Source of the DNA: Deltaproteobacteria bacterium | Lineage (GTDB): Bacteria > Desulfobacterota > Syntrophia > Syntrophales > UBA5619 | NCBI GenBank assembly: GCA_021817825.1 | Contig: JAKAFS010000004.1 | Location: 1 to 64,000, forward strand | Reading direction: 5' to 3' | Length of the DNA stretch: 64,000 nucleotides | Shown: positions 8,477-18,485 of the stretch, piece after piece | Position numbering within the stretch: the stretch's first letter is position 1 | How the letters are laid out: each line of letters begins with the position of its first letter | Notes under the pieces: generated by a model | What the model was told of the DNA's origin: nothing | Database searches by the model: none | The model's input: the letters and a program-made list of their open reading frames with translations, nothing else | Position numbers and translations under genes: made by a program

Positions 8477-9529
8477 TTATTGTTTTCCGGCGGGAATCTC
8501 GCGGCTGAGGCAGTGGAGGGTCCCCAGTCCCCAGATGAGATCGATGGCGCTGATGCCGATCACCTTGCGATCGGGGAACAGCTCGCTGAAAATGCCCAGG
8601 GCCTCGTAATCCCGCGGGTCATTGAAGGTCGGCACCAGCACGGCGCCTTTGACGAAGATGAAATTGACGTAGCTGGCCGGGAGGCGCAGGTCCTCGAAAT
8701 CCAGCCGATCGGGCAGGGGGATGGTCACCACGTTCAGGGCTGCGCCGTTTCCCAGGCGGACGCCCTGCAGCCGTTCCAGATTCTCCGCCAGGTGTTTGCT
8801 GTTCTTGTCCTTGCGGTTGGTTTCCCGGCAGGCGACCACGGTGTGACCGTTCACGAAGCGGCAGATGTCGTCCACGTGGCCGTGCGTATCGTCCCCCGCG
8901 ATCCCCTTGCCCAGCCAAATGACTTGGGTCACGCCGAGATATTCCCGGAAGACCGCTTCGTAATCGCCCTTCGTGAACCCCGGGTTGCGCACCTGAACCC
9001 GGCTGTCGAGCAGGCATTCCTCCGTCGTCACCAGGGCGCCGCAGCCGTTGCCGTCGATGGCGCCGCCCTCCAGAACGACCGGTTTTTCATTGTAGAGGAC
9101 TTGGGTCAGGGGGAGACCGAGACCGTCCGCCACCGCTGAGGGAATCCCTTGGTCTTTCCTGTGGTTGCCGTATTTCGCCCAGCCGTTGAACCGAAATTGC
9201 AGGGCCTCCCGCGTGCCGTCCGGCCGCTTCACGATGATCGGCCCGGAATCGCGCATCCAACTCCGGTTGGTGTCTTTGATGAAGAAACGGACCTGCTCCA
9301 GATCGACGTGGGCCCGGCTGAGGATATCCGCCACTTTGGCCTGCTGTTCCCCGGTCTTGACGACGAGCAGCGCCGGTTCATGGGCGGCGACCTTCTTGAT
9401 GATTTCCGCAAAGGCCCAGACCACGGCGGCATATTTGCCCGGCCAGTCGCGCCCCTCGTAGGGGAACGCCAGGAGCGTCGCCGCGTGCCTTTCCCATTCG
9501 GCGGGCAGTCTGCGTGAGGGTTTCTTCAT
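8477..9529 (-). CDS. aguA: Agmatine deiminase
   Basis: Hydrolyses agmatine to N-carbamoylputrescine and ammonia. Guanidino-modifying (pentein) fold: WERHAATLLAFPYEGRDW at the N-terminus, DTNRSWMRDSGPI, VLEGGAIDGNG, GKGIAGDDTHGHVDD and the C-terminal catalytic Cys in GLGTLHCLSREIP. Trimmed to the ATG at 9529 it has 350 residues, usual for AguA; the ORF-track extension runs into aguB out of frame. It begins 7 nt after the aguB stop, so the two steps from agmatine to putrescine are encoded together. No arginine decarboxylase is visible in the window. Confidence 0.95.
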   Translation of the reverse strand: MKKPSRRLPAEWERHAATLLAFPYEGRDWPGKYAAVVWAFAEIIKKVAAHEPALLVVKTGEQQAKVADILSRAHVDLEQVRFFIKDTNRSWMRDSGPIIVKRPDGTREALQFRFNGWAKYGNHRKDQGIPSAVADGLGLPLTQVLYNEKPVVLEGGAIDGNGCGALVTTEECLLDSRVQVRNPGFTKGDYEAVFREYLGVTQVIWLGKGIAGDDTHGHVDDICRFVNGHTVVACRETNRKDKNSKHLAENLERLQGVRLGNGAALNVVTIPLPDRLDFEDLRLPASYVNFIFVKGAVLVPTFNDPRDYEALGIFSELFPDRKVIGISAIDLIWGLGTLHCLSREIPAGKQ

Positions 9530-9536
9530 GGGGCCT

Positions 9537-10424
9537 CTATACCAGGGAGCGTTTGAGGATCTCGCCGTAGGCGTCGATCCGGCGGTCGCGGAAGAAGGGC
9601 CAGTTGCGGCGCACATCCTCCAGATGGGCCGTGTCGATCTCGGCCATGAGGATTTCTTCCTTGTCGTGCGAGGCCTTGGCCAGGATCTCCCCCTGGGGGC
9701 CGGCGATAAAGGAGCCGCCCCAGAATTCGAGACCCGCCGTATCCTGCACCGGCTGCTCGAAGCCGACGCGATTGGCGGCGGCGACGTAGATGCCGTTGGC
9801 CACGGCGTGGCCGCGCTGGACCGTTTCCCAGGCGTCATGCTGCCTTTGCCCCTCTTGCGCCTTCTCGCGGGGGTGCCAGCCGATCGCCGTGGGATAGAAG
9901 AGCACCTCGGCCCCGTGCAGCGCCGTGATCCGCGCCCCTTCCGGATACCACTGGTCCCAGCAGATCAGCGTCCCGATCCGGCCGAAGGCGGTGTCGAAGG
10001 CCCGAAATCCCCTGTCGCCGGGGGTGAAATAGAATTTTTCATAGTACGCCGGATCGTCGGGGATGTGCATCTTGCGGTACAGGCCCGCCTCGGCGCCGTC
10101 GGCATCGATGACATAGGCGCTGTTGTGGTAGAGGCCCGCCGTGCGCCGCTCGAAAAAAGGGACAATGACGGCGATTTTCAATTCCCGGGCCAGCTCGCTG
10201 AAGGCCAGGAAGGACGGTCCGTGCAGCGGTTCCGCCAGATCGAAATGGTCGGTGTTTTCGCTTTGGCAAAAATAGAAGGAGCCATAAAGCTCCGGGAGGC
10301 AGACGATGTTCGCTCCCTCCCGGGCCGCCTGGCGGACCCGGTCCCGGCATTTGCCCAGGTTTGCCTCCCGGCTGCCGTCGAGGGCGACCTGGAGCACGGC
10401 GATTCGATATGTCCTTGACGTCAT
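9537..10424 (-). CDS. aguB: N-carbamoylputrescine amidase
   Basis: Nitrilase-superfamily amidase converting N-carbamoylputrescine to putrescine, CO2 and ammonia. The Glu-Lys-Cys triad is visible: CLPELYGSFYFC (Glu), YRKMHIPDD (Lys) and LICWDQWYPEGAR (Cys). The chosen ATG at 10424 (MTSRTYRIAVLQ) follows AAGGAG; it gives 295 residues, as in known AguB. First gene of aguB-aguA. Confidence 0.96.
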   Translation of the reverse strand: MTSRTYRIAVLQVALDGSREANLGKCRDRVRQAAREGANIVCLPELYGSFYFCQSENTDHFDLAEPLHGPSFLAFSELARELKIAVIVPFFERRTAGLYHNSAYVIDADGAEAGLYRKMHIPDDPAYYEKFYFTPGDRGFRAFDTAFGRIGTLICWDQWYPEGARITALHGAEVLFYPTAIGWHPREKAQEGQRQHDAWETVQRGHAVANGIYVAAANRVGFEQPVQDTAGLEFWGGSFIAGPQGEILAKASHDKEEILMAEIDTAHLEDVRRNWPFFRDRRIDAYGEILKRSLV

Positions 10425-10506
10425 TGCCTTGCGACTCCTTATCATTCTGCCGGAATATATGCGAACCGTCCGTGCCTGTCAACCGTTGGTTCATCCGGGG
10501 CGTGGA

Positions 10507-10998
10507 TCAGGGATTCCTGTAGACCTGAAGGACCTTCTCCACGATATTCGTCGTCGAGACGCCCGGGATCAAAGGGGCGATGACCACCTTTCCTCCCCAG
10601 GACCGGACCGCGTCCCCTCCTACCACGTCTGCCTCGCTCCAGTCGCCACCCTTGACGAGGCGATCGGGGCGCAGAAATTCGATCAGTTTCAGCGGGGTGG
10701 CTTCATCAAAAAAGGTGACGAAATCGACCGATTCCAGGGAAGCCAATACTTCGGCACGCTCCGCCTGGGGGACGAGCGGCCGCTTTTCTCCTTTGATCGC
10801 CCGGACGGAAGCGTCGCTGTTGAGCCCCAGGACGAGAAGGTCTCCGAGCTTTCTGGCCTCGCGCAGATAGCGGACATGTCCGACATGCAGAATGTCGAAG
10901 CAACCGTTGGTGAAAGCGATTATTTTACCTTCCTGCCGCCGCTTTTCCAACTCCGACTTCAATTCTTCCCAGGAGACGATTTTATTCATGCCTTTCAT
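10507..10998 (-). CDS. rfaE2: D-glycero-beta-D-manno-heptose 1-phosphate adenylyltransferase
   Basis: Cytidylyltransferase-like enzyme that activates heptose-1-phosphate with ATP for LPS inner core, equivalent to the C-terminal half of E. coli HldE. The motif FTNGCFDILHVGH contains the HxGH nucleotide site; VKGGDWSEADVVGG is typical of RfaE2. It stands alone, so the kinase half (RfaE1) must be encoded separately. The start overlaps the comF stop; ATG at 10998 or 10989 are both possible, giving 163 or 160 residues. Its presence implies a Gram-negative outer membrane with heptose-containing LPS. Confidence 0.92.
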   Translation of the reverse strand: MKGMNKIVSWEELKSELEKRRQEGKIIAFTNGCFDILHVGHVRYLREARKLGDLLVLGLNSDASVRAIKGEKRPLVPQAERAEVLASLESVDFVTFFDEATPLKLIEFLRPDRLVKGGDWSEADVVGGDAVRSWGGKVVIAPLIPGVSTTNIVEKVLQVYRNP

Positions 10999-11767
10999 CC
11001 TCGCTTGGGGGAGGGGGAACCGTACCCCCTTTGCTCCCGAAATTGTGGACCGCCCTGGCCAGCGTCAGGAGGGTCACCGTTTTTGCCTCGGCGCGCAACA
11101 AAACGGCGGCGCATTCGTTCAGCGTGCTGCCGGTGGTGCAGACATCGTCCACGAGCAGGATTTTCCGGCCCCGGATCCGCTCCGGGCGACGGACGGCGAA
11201 GGCTCCCCGAACGTTGGTCCTGCGGTCCTTTCGTCCCAGACCGACCTGCGGGTCCGTGCCGACCTCCCGCCGGAGACTCGAAAAATCCAGGGGGAGGGCG
11301 AACCGTTTGGCGATTTCCCGTCCCAGGATCACGGCCTGGTTGAATCCCCGGTTCCGGAGCCGTTTTTTGTGGAGCGGCACCGGCAGGATCAGGTCAAAGG
11401 CCTCCGGGGGCCAGGCCGAAGCGGCAAAATCGGCCATCATCCTTCCCAGGACCCGGCCGATCTCTGTTTTCCCCCGGTACTTGAAAAGGTGAATCGCCGC
11501 AAGGAGGGTCTTGTCGTAGACCCCGACGGAGCGCATGACGTCATAAGGCCTTGATGCGACGAGACATTCCCCGCAGAGATGGTCCTCCCCTGCCGTGCTG
11601 GGGAAAGGAATGCCGCAGCGGGGGCAGAGGGGCGAACGGATGAAGACGATCTCGGCCGTGCAGGGTGAACAGAAAGGGCGTGGGCCGTGTTCTTCCAGAA
11701 GCGCGCCGCAGGTGAGGCAGCGGGGCGGAAAGAGCAGATCGACGATCCCGGCCAGGATCTGGTGCAA
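10982..11767 (-). CDS. comF: ComF-family phosphoribosyltransferase-like protein
   Basis: Related to competence protein ComFC/GntX. An N-terminal zinc-ribbon has CxxC pairs (CLTCGALL, CSPC, CPRCGIPF, CGEC); the C-terminal type I phosphoribosyltransferase domain carries the PRPP motif ILLVDDVCTTGSTLNEC. 261 residues. It begins with TTG, 8 nt after a GAAGGA site, 2 nt after the rsfS stop, and overlaps rfaE2. The role in non-competent bacteria is not settled; DNA uptake or processing is known for family members. Confidence 0.9.
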   Translation of the reverse strand: MHQILAGIVDLLFPPRCLTCGALLEEHGPRPFCSPCTAEIVFIRSPLCPRCGIPFPSTAGEDHLCGECLVASRPYDVMRSVGVYDKTLLAAIHLFKYRGKTEIGRVLGRMMADFAASAWPPEAFDLILPVPLHKKRLRNRGFNQAVILGREIAKRFALPLDFSSLRREVGTDPQVGLGRKDRRTNVRGAFAVRRPERIRGRKILLVDDVCTTGSTLNECAAVLLRAEAKTVTLLTLARAVHNFGSKGGTVPPPPSEDERHE

Positions 11768-11769
11768 GG

Positions 11770-12168
11770 CTACATTCCTTCGCTCAACGCCTTCAGGGAG
11801 ACGGTCTCGTCGGGAACGGCCATCTGGGGCGCCTCCGACCAGAGCCTTTCGAGGTCATAGAAACCCCGGACGCTTTCCAGGAAGATGTGGATGATCACAT
11901 CGTCATAATCCATCAGGACCCAGCTGCCCGTCGCTTCCCCCTCGACGCCCAGGGGCAGGATCCCTTGGCTTTTCAGATTCTCCTGAATGGCGCCGGCGAC
12001 GGCCCGGACCTGCCGATCCGAGGTCCCGCTACAGATGATGAAATAGTCTGCAAAGGCGGAAATCTCGCTTACCTTGAGGATCTTGAGATCCTTGGCTTTC
12101 TTCTCCAGGGCCGCGTTTATGCACAGAAGCGCCCTTTCCCGTGATTCGTCCTTTTTTCGCTTCGCCAA
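11770..12168 (-). CDS. rsfS: Ribosomal silencing factor RsfS
   Basis: Binds ribosomal protein L14 and blocks joining of 30S and 50S subunits when nutrients run low. The conserved core is complete: DLKILKVSEISAFADYFIICSGTSDRQVRA and GSWVLMDYDDVIIHIF. The long ORF-track version carries a basic, low-complexity N-terminus and runs upstream of a likely promoter. A TTG at 12168 behind GGGGGAAGG gives 132 residues, close to the family length. First gene of rsfS-comF-rfaE2. In many bacteria nadD and rlmH flank rsfS; neither is here. Confidence 0.9.
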   Translation of the reverse strand: MAKRKKDESRERALLCINAALEKKAKDLKILKVSEISAFADYFIICSGTSDRQVRAVAGAIQENLKSQGILPLGVEGEATGSWVLMDYDDVIIHIFLESVRGFYDLERLWSEAPQMAVPDETVSLKALSEGM

Positions 12169-12479
12169 CCTTCCCCCTTTTCCTCTTCCTCTCGGGAACC
12201 CCAATTTTACCCGACGGATGTTTTTCCGCCCCTTCCTGCAAAGGAATAAGAAAGCGGAATCGCCTTTTTCTTTCAGTAGCATTAGCGGGCGGTCCCTGTC
12301 AATCATATCCTCCCGGGGGTGGCCGGGTCCCTTGGACATGCAGCGGCTCATGCCGTGCGATTTAAAGGTTTTTTGCTTCCGCCGCTCCTTTTTGTAGATC
12401 TTTGGTTGCCCGGACGATTTGCCCGTTGTGAAACCAAAAAGGTTATGGTAAACCGAGCGCAAATGCGAACTTAGGTGAG
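12169..12479. other. Divergent intergenic region rsfS / sugar isomerase
   Basis: About 310 bases between two divergent genes. Apart from the candidate rsfS promoter I see only out-of-frame shadow ORFs, with no hairpin of terminator quality and no RNA gene. Confidence 0.5.
12274..12302 (-). promoter_or_regulatory. Candidate sigma70 promoter for rsfS-comF-rfaE2
   Basis: On the minus strand TTGACA is followed after 17 nt by CTACTG, a weak -10. Transcription would start near 12267, about 100 nt before the proposed rsfS TTG. This supports the short rsfS start. Confidence 0.4.
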
Positions 12480-13283
12480 ATGCCCATGGGAGAAATACTC
12501 GAAAAAGTGCAGGTTCACGTTCCCTACGCTCTCCTGCGGGAGAAGGTCCTGCCCATGGTGATCCGGGAAGGGATCAACCCGGAGATCGGCATCAGCCATC
12601 TCGATCTCGACCGTTTTTCGCAGGCCGATTTCCGGGAGACGGCGGAACGACTGCACGGGCACGGACTGTCCGTCACCTTTCATGCCCCCTTCCTGGACCT
12701 CCGTCCCGGGGCGATCGATCCCCAGATCCGGCAGGTGACCCTCGATCGGTTTCTCCGCGTCTTCGCGCTGATTCCCTGGTTTTCTCCCCGTTCCGTGGTC
12801 TGCCACCCCTCCTTCGACGAGCGGTACTATGTCTCCACCGGGGAAGCGCAGTGGCTGGAAAACAGCATCGAGACCTGGCGGCGCTTGCTCGCCGAGATCG
12901 GGGGAACGGAGACGATCATCGTCCTGGAAAACGTCTATGAACGTTCGCCCCGGCCCCTCCGGCAGCTCCTGTCGGCGCTCGCCTCGCCCCAGGCGCGGTT
13001 CTGCTTCGACACGGGGCACGCCAATGCCTTCGGGAATACGCCGGTTGCGGAATGGATCGAAAGTCTCGGGGAGTATCTGGGGGAGGTCCATCTCCACGAC
13101 AACCATGGAGCGACCGACGAACACCTGCCGGTGGGCGAGGGGACCTTTCCCTTCCGGGAACTGATGACGCTCCTTCACCAAGGCCGGCGGACCCCCATCC
13201 TGACCCTCGAATCCCATTCGGACGAGAGTCTGAGGCGGATGCTGGAAAACCTCCGGACGATGAAGCTGCTGGAGAATTGGTGA
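12480..13283 (+). CDS. Sugar phosphate isomerase/epimerase (xylose isomerase-like TIM barrel)
   Basis: 267-residue AP-endonuclease-2/xylose-isomerase-like barrel. Metal-site motifs typical of the superfamily can be seen: TFHAPFLDLRPGA, VVCHPSFD, IIVLENVYE, FCFDTGHANAFG and VHLHDNHGATDEHLPVGEG. The family covers isomerases, epimerases and some nucleases; the substrate cannot be named from sequence. It stands alone, divergent from rsfS and convergent with the CorC/HlyC gene. The ATG at 12480 follows TTAGGTGAG; a second ATG is two codons later. Confidence 0.85.
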   Translation: MPMGEILEKVQVHVPYALLREKVLPMVIREGINPEIGISHLDLDRFSQADFRETAERLHGHGLSVTFHAPFLDLRPGAIDPQIRQVTLDRFLRVFALIPWFSPRSVVCHPSFDERYYVSTGEAQWLENSIETWRRLLAEIGGTETIIVLENVYERSPRPLRQLLSALASPQARFCFDTGHANAFGNTPVAEWIESLGEYLGEVHLHDNHGATDEHLPVGEGTFPFRELMTLLHQGRRTPILTLESHSDESLRRMLENLRTMKLLENW

Positions 13284-13356
13284 GCCCTGGGCCTGCTCCG
13301 GCGGAAGACCGCCGCCGCTCACCTCCCTTCGGGAAAGAAAGACGGCGTCGGGGGGA

Positions 13357-14688
13357 CTATTGGGGCGATTCGCCGGTGTCGGGTTTGGCGATCCGGGTGA
13401 TCTTCACCTTCAGGATGGCTGTTTTGGTGACCTCTTCGAAGCTGAGGAGGAAGTCCTGCCATTCCATCTGCTCCCCCTTTTCGGGGAAACGTCCCAACCG
13501 GTCGAGGATCAGGCCGGCCAGCGTATAATAGGGGAGAAAGTCCCCCAAATCCACCCCCAGCAGCTCTTCGAGATCGTTGACGGGAATGAGCGCGTCCACC
13601 AGCAGGCTGCCGTCGGGAAGTTTCTGCACCCTCCGGGTGTCGCCCACGTCATGTTCGTCCTCGATCTCTCCGACCAGTTCCTCCAGCAGATCTTCCGTCG
13701 TGGCCAGACCGCTCAGGATGCCGTATTCATCGACGACGAGCGCCAGCTGGATCCTTTTGCGCTGCATCTCCTTGAGGAGACTGTTGATCTTCTTCCCTTC
13801 CGGGACGAAGAGCGGGTTGCGGACGATGCCGGCCAGGTCGAATTCCCCTTCCGTAAAGATCCGTCCCAGGAGGATGTCTTTGGTATGGACGAAACCGATG
13901 ACATGGTCCAGATCGCCCCGGTAGACGGGATAACGGGTATAGAGATTTTCCCGAACCGTCCGGAGGATCTCGTCGCGGGGAAGTTCCAGGTTCAGGGCGA
14001 CGATCCGGGTCCGGGGGACCATCACCTCCCGGACGCTGGTGTGGGTGAACTCGAAGATATTTTCGATGTAGCGGTGCTCGGTTTCGGTCAGGGCGCCGTT
14101 TTCGCTCCCCTCCGAGAGGACCTGCTGCACCTCCTCGCGGGTGACGAAGGCATGCTCGTCCGCAGGCTTGATCCCGAAAAGGGAAAGGACGGCCCGGTTG
14201 GAGAAGGTGAGAAACCGGACGGCGACGACGGCGATGACGGACAGCAGATGGATCGGCCGCGCGACGACCAGGGCGATGCGGTCGGCGTACTGCAAGCCGA
14301 TGGTCTTCGGGGCCAGTTCGCCGAGGACCAGGAAAAGATAGGAAATTCCGGCCACGACGATGCCGATGGAGAGCGGTTCGGCGAAACGCTGGACGAGGGA
14401 CAGGGGAATCGCCTGCAGCAACGGCGTGAGGTACTGGATAGCGGCGGCCCCGCCCACGGCCGAGGCCAGCGATCCGACGACGGTCACCCCGATCTGGACG
14501 GTGGCCAAAAAGCGGTGGGGATCCTTCTGGATCTTTTCCAGGAGCCTGGCCTGAGCATTGCCGGCGGTGGCCAGGCTGGAGATATGGCTCTTGCGGGCGG
14601 AAATGACGGCCAGTTCCGCTCCGGCAAAAAAGCCGTTGACCAGAATCAGGACCAGAACGATGAAAAATTCACGAAAAATCACTTCCAC
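13357..14688 (-). CDS. CNNM/CorC/HlyC-family transporter-associated protein (DUF21-CBS-CorC_HlyC)
   Basis: 443 residues. The N-terminal DUF21 domain has about four membrane segments ([25 protein letters not shown] at the start). Two CBS domains span about residues 205-330 ([39 protein letters not shown]). The C-terminal FAD-like CorC_HlyC domain ends the protein. Relatives take part in Mg2+/Co2+ efflux; the hemolysin label is historical. It follows the TVP38 gene on the same strand after 185 nt. Confidence 0.92.
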   Translation of the reverse strand: MEVIFREFFIVLVLILVNGFFAGAELAVISARKSHISSLATAGNAQARLLEKIQKDPHRFLATVQIGVTVVGSLASAVGGAAAIQYLTPLLQAIPLSLVQRFAEPLSIGIVVAGISYLFLVLGELAPKTIGLQYADRIALVVARPIHLLSVIAVVAVRFLTFSNRAVLSLFGIKPADEHAFVTREEVQQVLSEGSENGALTETEHRYIENIFEFTHTSVREVMVPRTRIVALNLELPRDEILRTVRENLYTRYPVYRGDLDHVIGFVHTKDILLGRIFTEGEFDLAGIVRNPLFVPEGKKINSLLKEMQRKRIQLALVVDEYGILSGLATTEDLLEELVGEIEDEHDVGDTRRVQKLPDGSLLVDALIPVNDLEELLGVDLGDFLPYYTLAGLILDRLGRFPEKGEQMEWQDFLLSFEEVTKTAILKVKITRIAKPDTGESPQ

Positions 14689-14873
14689 GACTGTCTACCT
14701 CCTTGGGGCACTGACGCCGGAGGGGTTTCCCTTCGGACTTTTTTGTTGAACGATTAATAGCTGAACCTCTTCGGATGGCTGCCGGCGTCGCGGGCCGCTG
14801 ATCGCTGCCGGGCGGTCTGCCTCGCAGGGTCAGGGGGCAAAGCGGTTACGGTCGCCGCAGCAGATCCGGAAAA

Positions 14874-15557
14874 TCACTCCCGTTTATGGTGGTGATGTCT
14901 TTTCACCAGCGCAAAAAGTTCGTCGTGGTAATAATAGGCCAGAAGTACGATCAGGGCGCTGCTCACCAGGATGGCCGTCATGGCGATCGGCTGGTTGTTC
15001 CGAGCGCAATGGCCGCTGATGGAGAGCATGAAGGTGCCCAAAAGACGCCCGGCCGTACAGATGGCCATAAAGGTCGTTACCTTCATATGGCTCAGCCCCA
15101 CGATGTAGGAAAGGGCATCCTTGGGAAAGCCGGGAATGAGAAAGAGGATGAAGGTGATGAGCTTCCCGCGGTGTTCCATGAAACAATCGTATTTCTGGAT
15201 GACCTGGGGGCTGAGCACCTTTTCCACAAAGGGCAGGCCGAGCCAACGGGCCAGGACAAAGGCGAGCCAGGAACCGATGGTCAGTCCGATGGTGGAATAG
15301 AGCGTGCCCAGGAAGGGGCCGTAGAGATATCCGCCGATGAAGCCGTTGACTTCCCCGGGAATCGGTGCCAGGATGACCTGCACGATCTGTAGGCCGATGA
15401 AGATCACCACCGAAAGGGGACCGAAAGAGTTGATGAAAGGGACGATTTTCCGGCGGCTGACGAAAAAGGCATAAAGATCGTATTGAAAAAAAAGAATCAC
15501 GCCCGCCAGAAGGAGCAGGACCAGAAGCGTAATTTTGAGGACGGCCTTTCGGTTCAT
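14874..15557 (-). CDS. TVP38/TMEM64 (DedA-like SNARE-associated) membrane protein
   Basis: 227-residue inner-membrane protein with the family signature IVQVILAPIPGEVNGFIGGYLYGPFLGTLYSTIG and FLIPGFPKDALSYIVGLSHM, plus a TM anchor at the N-terminus and a His-rich cytoplasmic tail (KRHHHHKRE). The ORF track gives a 1136-residue frame; the upstream 900 residues are antisense to pckG and tauE and are artefact. The real start is the ATG at 15557 (MNRKAVLKITLL). Family members act in membrane lipid handling; the cargo here is unknown. Confidence 0.9.
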   Translation of the reverse strand: MNRKAVLKITLLVLLLLAGVILFFQYDLYAFFVSRRKIVPFINSFGPLSVVIFIGLQIVQVILAPIPGEVNGFIGGYLYGPFLGTLYSTIGLTIGSWLAFVLARWLGLPFVEKVLSPQVIQKYDCFMEHRGKLITFILFLIPGFPKDALSYIVGLSHMKVTTFMAICTAGRLLGTFMLSISGHCARNNQPIAMTAILVSSALIVLLAYYYHDELFALVKRHHHHKRE

Positions 15558-15707
15558 CGATCGGTGCTGGCATTTTTCTTTTTCCGGGTCACATGTCTTT
15601 GCCCCCGGCCCTTTTCGACACCTGTCTGGAAAGTGTGAAGCCCAAGGTAACAAAAGGGCGGGAGATTGTAAAGAAGGATATTCCAATGGTTGGAAACGGG
15701 GGGTGAG

Positions 15708-16490
15708 ATGGCGGGGCTGCTGGTCGGTTTGATTGCCGGTGCTTTCGGCGGACTTTTGGGGGTGGGCGGCGGGGTGGTCATGGTCCCCCTGATGACGGAG
15801 TTGCTGAAATTCCGGCAGCAGGAGGCGCACGGGACGAGTCTGGTCGCCGTCGTTTTTACCGGGATCGTCGGGACGATCGTCTACCGGCTGCACGGTTCGG
15901 TGGACATGGCGACCGCGGCGGTCCTGATCGGTCTGGCGCTCCTGACGGTCCGCTGGGGCGCCAGGTACAGCTGCTGGCTTCCCGAATGGAAACTGAAGCG
16001 GTGGTTCGGCATTCTTCTGCTTTTCGTGACCGCCCTTCTGCTCCTGAAGCCCTTCCTGCCCCAAGGGGCGGAGGGACCGTTGCCCCTCGGGATTCACTGG
16101 GCCATCCTGGCCCTCTTGGGGGCGATCACCGGTTTCATTTCCGGGATGATGGGGGTGGGCGGCGGGATCTTCCTGGTGCCGATGCTGGTCCTTTGCGCCG
16201 GGATCGATCAGTATACCGCCCAGGGCACCTCCCTGCTGGTGATGATCCCGGGCTCGCTGGTCGGGGCCTGGACCTATTGGAAAGGGGGACAGATCCGGCC
16301 GGGCCGCCTGCCGGGGCTGTTGGTGGGGGTCGTCGCGGGGGTGTACGGCGGCGGAAGCGTGGCCCACCTTTTGCCGGCCAGGGAATTGCGCCTCGCCTTT
16401 GCGTTGCTCCTTGTCGTCACCGCCCTGCGTTACCTGAATGCAAAACCCGACCCGGCGGCGGCCTGTGCGCCGCCGAAAGGATCGGCTTGA
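15708..16490 (+). CDS. TauE/SafE-family anion permease
   Basis: 260-residue integral membrane protein with the internal duplication typical of the family: GLIAGAFGGLLGVGGGVVMVPLM near the start and GFISGMMGVGGGIFLVPMLV at the middle. About eight membrane segments. Relatives export sulfite, sulfoacetate or other organo-sulfur anions. The ATG at 15708 behind GGGGGGTGAG is preferred to the upstream TTG. It precedes pckG by about 90 nt on the same strand, but the two need not be one operon. Confidence 0.9.
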   Translation: MAGLLVGLIAGAFGGLLGVGGGVVMVPLMTELLKFRQQEAHGTSLVAVVFTGIVGTIVYRLHGSVDMATAAVLIGLALLTVRWGARYSCWLPEWKLKRWFGILLLFVTALLLLKPFLPQGAEGPLPLGIHWAILALLGAITGFISGMMGVGGGIFLVPMLVLCAGIDQYTAQGTSLLVMIPGSLVGAWTYWKGGQIRPGRLPGLLVGVVAGVYGGGSVAHLLPARELRLAFALLLVVTALRYLNAKPDPAAACAPPKGSA

Positions 16491-16577
16491 CGCCTCCCTG
16501 CCGGCAAAAGGGGTCTTGAAATATCGCCCGAACAGGTATAGGACAAGCCGACTGCTAACTTCATGGGAGGATCTGCT

Positions 16578-18359
16578 ATGAATGTCCAACATAAAAAACT
16601 GAATGAATGGGTCGGGGAAGTGACGGCCATGTGTCGGCCCCAGTCCGTCTACTGGTGCGACGGCAGTAACGAGGAGTATGACCGGTTGATGCAGCAGATG
16701 GTGGCAGGCGGCATGGCCATCCCGCTTTTGAAACGGCCCAACAGTTTTCTCTTCCGGTCGCAGCCCAGCGATGTCGCCCGGGTCGAGGCGCGCACCTATG
16801 TCAGCACCGAGAAACAGGAAGACGCCGGTCCGACCAACAACTGGGTCGCCCCTGGCGAACTCAAGGCCACCATGAAGGGGCTTTACGCAGGCTGCATGCA
16901 GGGTCGCACCCTCTATGTGATCCCCTTCTCGATGGGACCCATCGACTCCCCGATCGCCAAGATCGGCGTCGAGATCACGGACAGCCCTTACGTGGTCTGC
17001 AACATGCACATCATGACCCGCGTGGGCACGAAAGTCATCGAAAAACTGGGCGCCGACGGCGAATTCGTCCCCTGTCTGCATTCCATCGGCGTGCCGCTCG
17101 CCCCGGGCGAAAAAGACAGTTCCTGGCCCTGCGCCCCCATGGAGAAGAAGTACATCAGCCATTTCCCCGAGGAGAACCTGATCTGGTCCTACGGCAGCGG
17201 CTACGGCGGCAACGCCCTGTTGGGAAAGAAATGCCTGGCCCTGCGGATCGCCTCGGCCATGGCGAAGCGCGAAGGCTGGATGGCCGAGCACATGCTGATC
17301 CTCCGACTGACGAATCCCGCCGGAAAGCAATACCATATCGCGGCCGCCTTTCCCTCGGCCTGCGGCAAGACCAACCTGGCGATGCTCACCCCGACGATCC
17401 CCGGCTGGAAGTGCGAGACCATCGGCGACGACATCGCCTGGATCAAGATCGGTCCCGACGGCCGGCCCTACGCCATCAATCCCGAAAGCGGCTTCTTCGG
17501 GGTGGCGCCGGGGACCTCCTACGAATCGAATCGGGCCGCCATGGAAACGGTCAAGAAAAATACCATCTTCACCAATACCGCCCTGACCGACGACGGGGAC
17601 ATCTGGTGGGAAGGGATGGACGGCGCCCCGCCGGCCCATGCCGTCGACTGGCAGGGCAAGGACTGGACGCCGGCGAGCCAGGAACCGGCGGCCCACGCCA
17701 ACTCCCGGTTCACCGCCCCGGCCAGCCAGTGCCCGGTCATCTGTCCGGACTGGGAGAAACCGGAAGGGGTTCCCATCGACATCTTCATCTTCGGCGGCCG
17801 CCGCACCCGGGTCATGCCGCTCGTCCACGAGGCCACCAGCTGGGATCACGGCGTCTTCATGGGGGCGACCGCCTCTTCGGAAACGACGGCGGCCAACATC
17901 GGCGCCGTGGGGAATCTCCGGCGCGATCCCTTCGCCATGACCCCCTTCTGCGGCTACAATATGGCCGATTACTTCCAGCACTGGCTGGATATGGGCGACC
18001 GGCTGGGCAAGAACGCCCCGCGGATCTTCTACGTGAACTGGTTTAGGAAGAGCCCGGAAGGAAAATGGCTCTGGCCCGGTTTCGGCGACAACAGCCGCGT
18101 GCTCAAGTGGATGTGCGACCGGATCGAGGGCAAGGTCGGGGCCGTCGAGACCCCGATCGGCCTCATGCCCAAGGCGGGCGACATCGATCTTGCCGGCCTG
18201 CCCCTTCCTGCCGCCGACCTGGAGGAGCTGCTCCGCGTCGACAAGGAAGCCTGGAAGGCGGAGCTTACGGACATCGAAAATCATTTCAACAAATTCGGCG
18301 CCCGGCTTCCCGACCGGCTCCGCAAGCAGTTGGAGGCCCTCCGGAAACGGATGGGCTGA
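16578..18359 (+). CDS. pckG: Phosphoenolpyruvate carboxykinase (GTP)
   Basis: Interconverts oxaloacetate + GTP with PEP + CO2 + GDP, linking C4 acids to gluconeogenesis. 593 residues from the ATG behind GGAGGA. Family motifs: [15 protein letters not shown] (kinase-1a P-loop with the reactive Cys), [11 protein letters not shown] (metal site), [18 protein letters not shown] and the NWFRK guanine region. The GTP form, not the ATP form of enterobacteria, is used. It is followed by a strong terminator and convergent with the aconitase-family gene, its metabolic neighbour. Confidence 0.97.
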   Translation: MNVQHKKLNEWVGEVTAMCRPQSVYWCDGSNEEYDRLMQQMVAGGMAIPLLKRPNSFLFRSQPSDVARVEARTYVSTEKQEDAGPTNNWVAPGELKATMKGLYAGCMQGRTLYVIPFSMGPIDSPIAKIGVEITDSPYVVCNMHIMTRVGTKVIEKLGADGEFVPCLHSIGVPLAPGEKDSSWPCAPMEKKYISHFPEENLIWSYGSGYGGNALLGKKCLALRIASAMAKREGWMAEHMLILRLTNPAGKQYHIAAAFPSACGKTNLAMLTPTIPGWKCETIGDDIAWIKIGPDGRPYAINPESGFFGVAPGTSYESNRAAMETVKKNTIFTNTALTDDGDIWWEGMDGAPPAHAVDWQGKDWTPASQEPAAHANSRFTAPASQCPVICPDWEKPEGVPIDIFIFGGRRTRVMPLVHEATSWDHGVFMGATASSETTAANIGAVGNLRRDPFAMTPFCGYNMADYFQHWLDMGDRLGKNAPRIFYVNWFRKSPEGKWLWPGFGDNSRVLKWMCDRIEGKVGAVETPIGLMPKAGDIDLAGLPLPAADLEELLRVDKEAWKAELTDIENHFNKFGARLPDRLRKQLEALRKRMG

Positions 18360-18380
18360 TTTCTCCCGCTTCCCTTACGT

Positions 18381-18415
18381 AAGAAGCCCCCGTCCGGGTC
18401 GGACGGGGGCTTCTT
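18381..18415 (+). terminator. Terminator after pckG
   Basis: AAGAAGCCCCCGTCCG pairs perfectly with CGGACGGGGGCTTCTT around a 3-nt loop, followed by TTGGCTTT. It starts 21 nt after the pckG stop. The 16-bp stem could also stop the convergent transcript, though the minus side lacks a T run. Confidence 0.92.
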
Positions 18416-18485
18416 GGCTTTGCGGAATCTTGCGGGGCCGGAAGCCCTCTCGGAGACGGCCTGTCCGAAGAATCTTTATTTCATT

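Noticed and set aside
11770-12462. Long N-terminal extension of RsfS
   Set aside because: Family length, a good ribosome site at the TTG and a promoter within the extension argue against it.
14874-18284. 1136-residue minus-strand ORF
   Set aside because: Only the last 227 residues (TVP38 family) are real; the rest is antisense to pckG and the TauE/SafE gene and shows no family motif.
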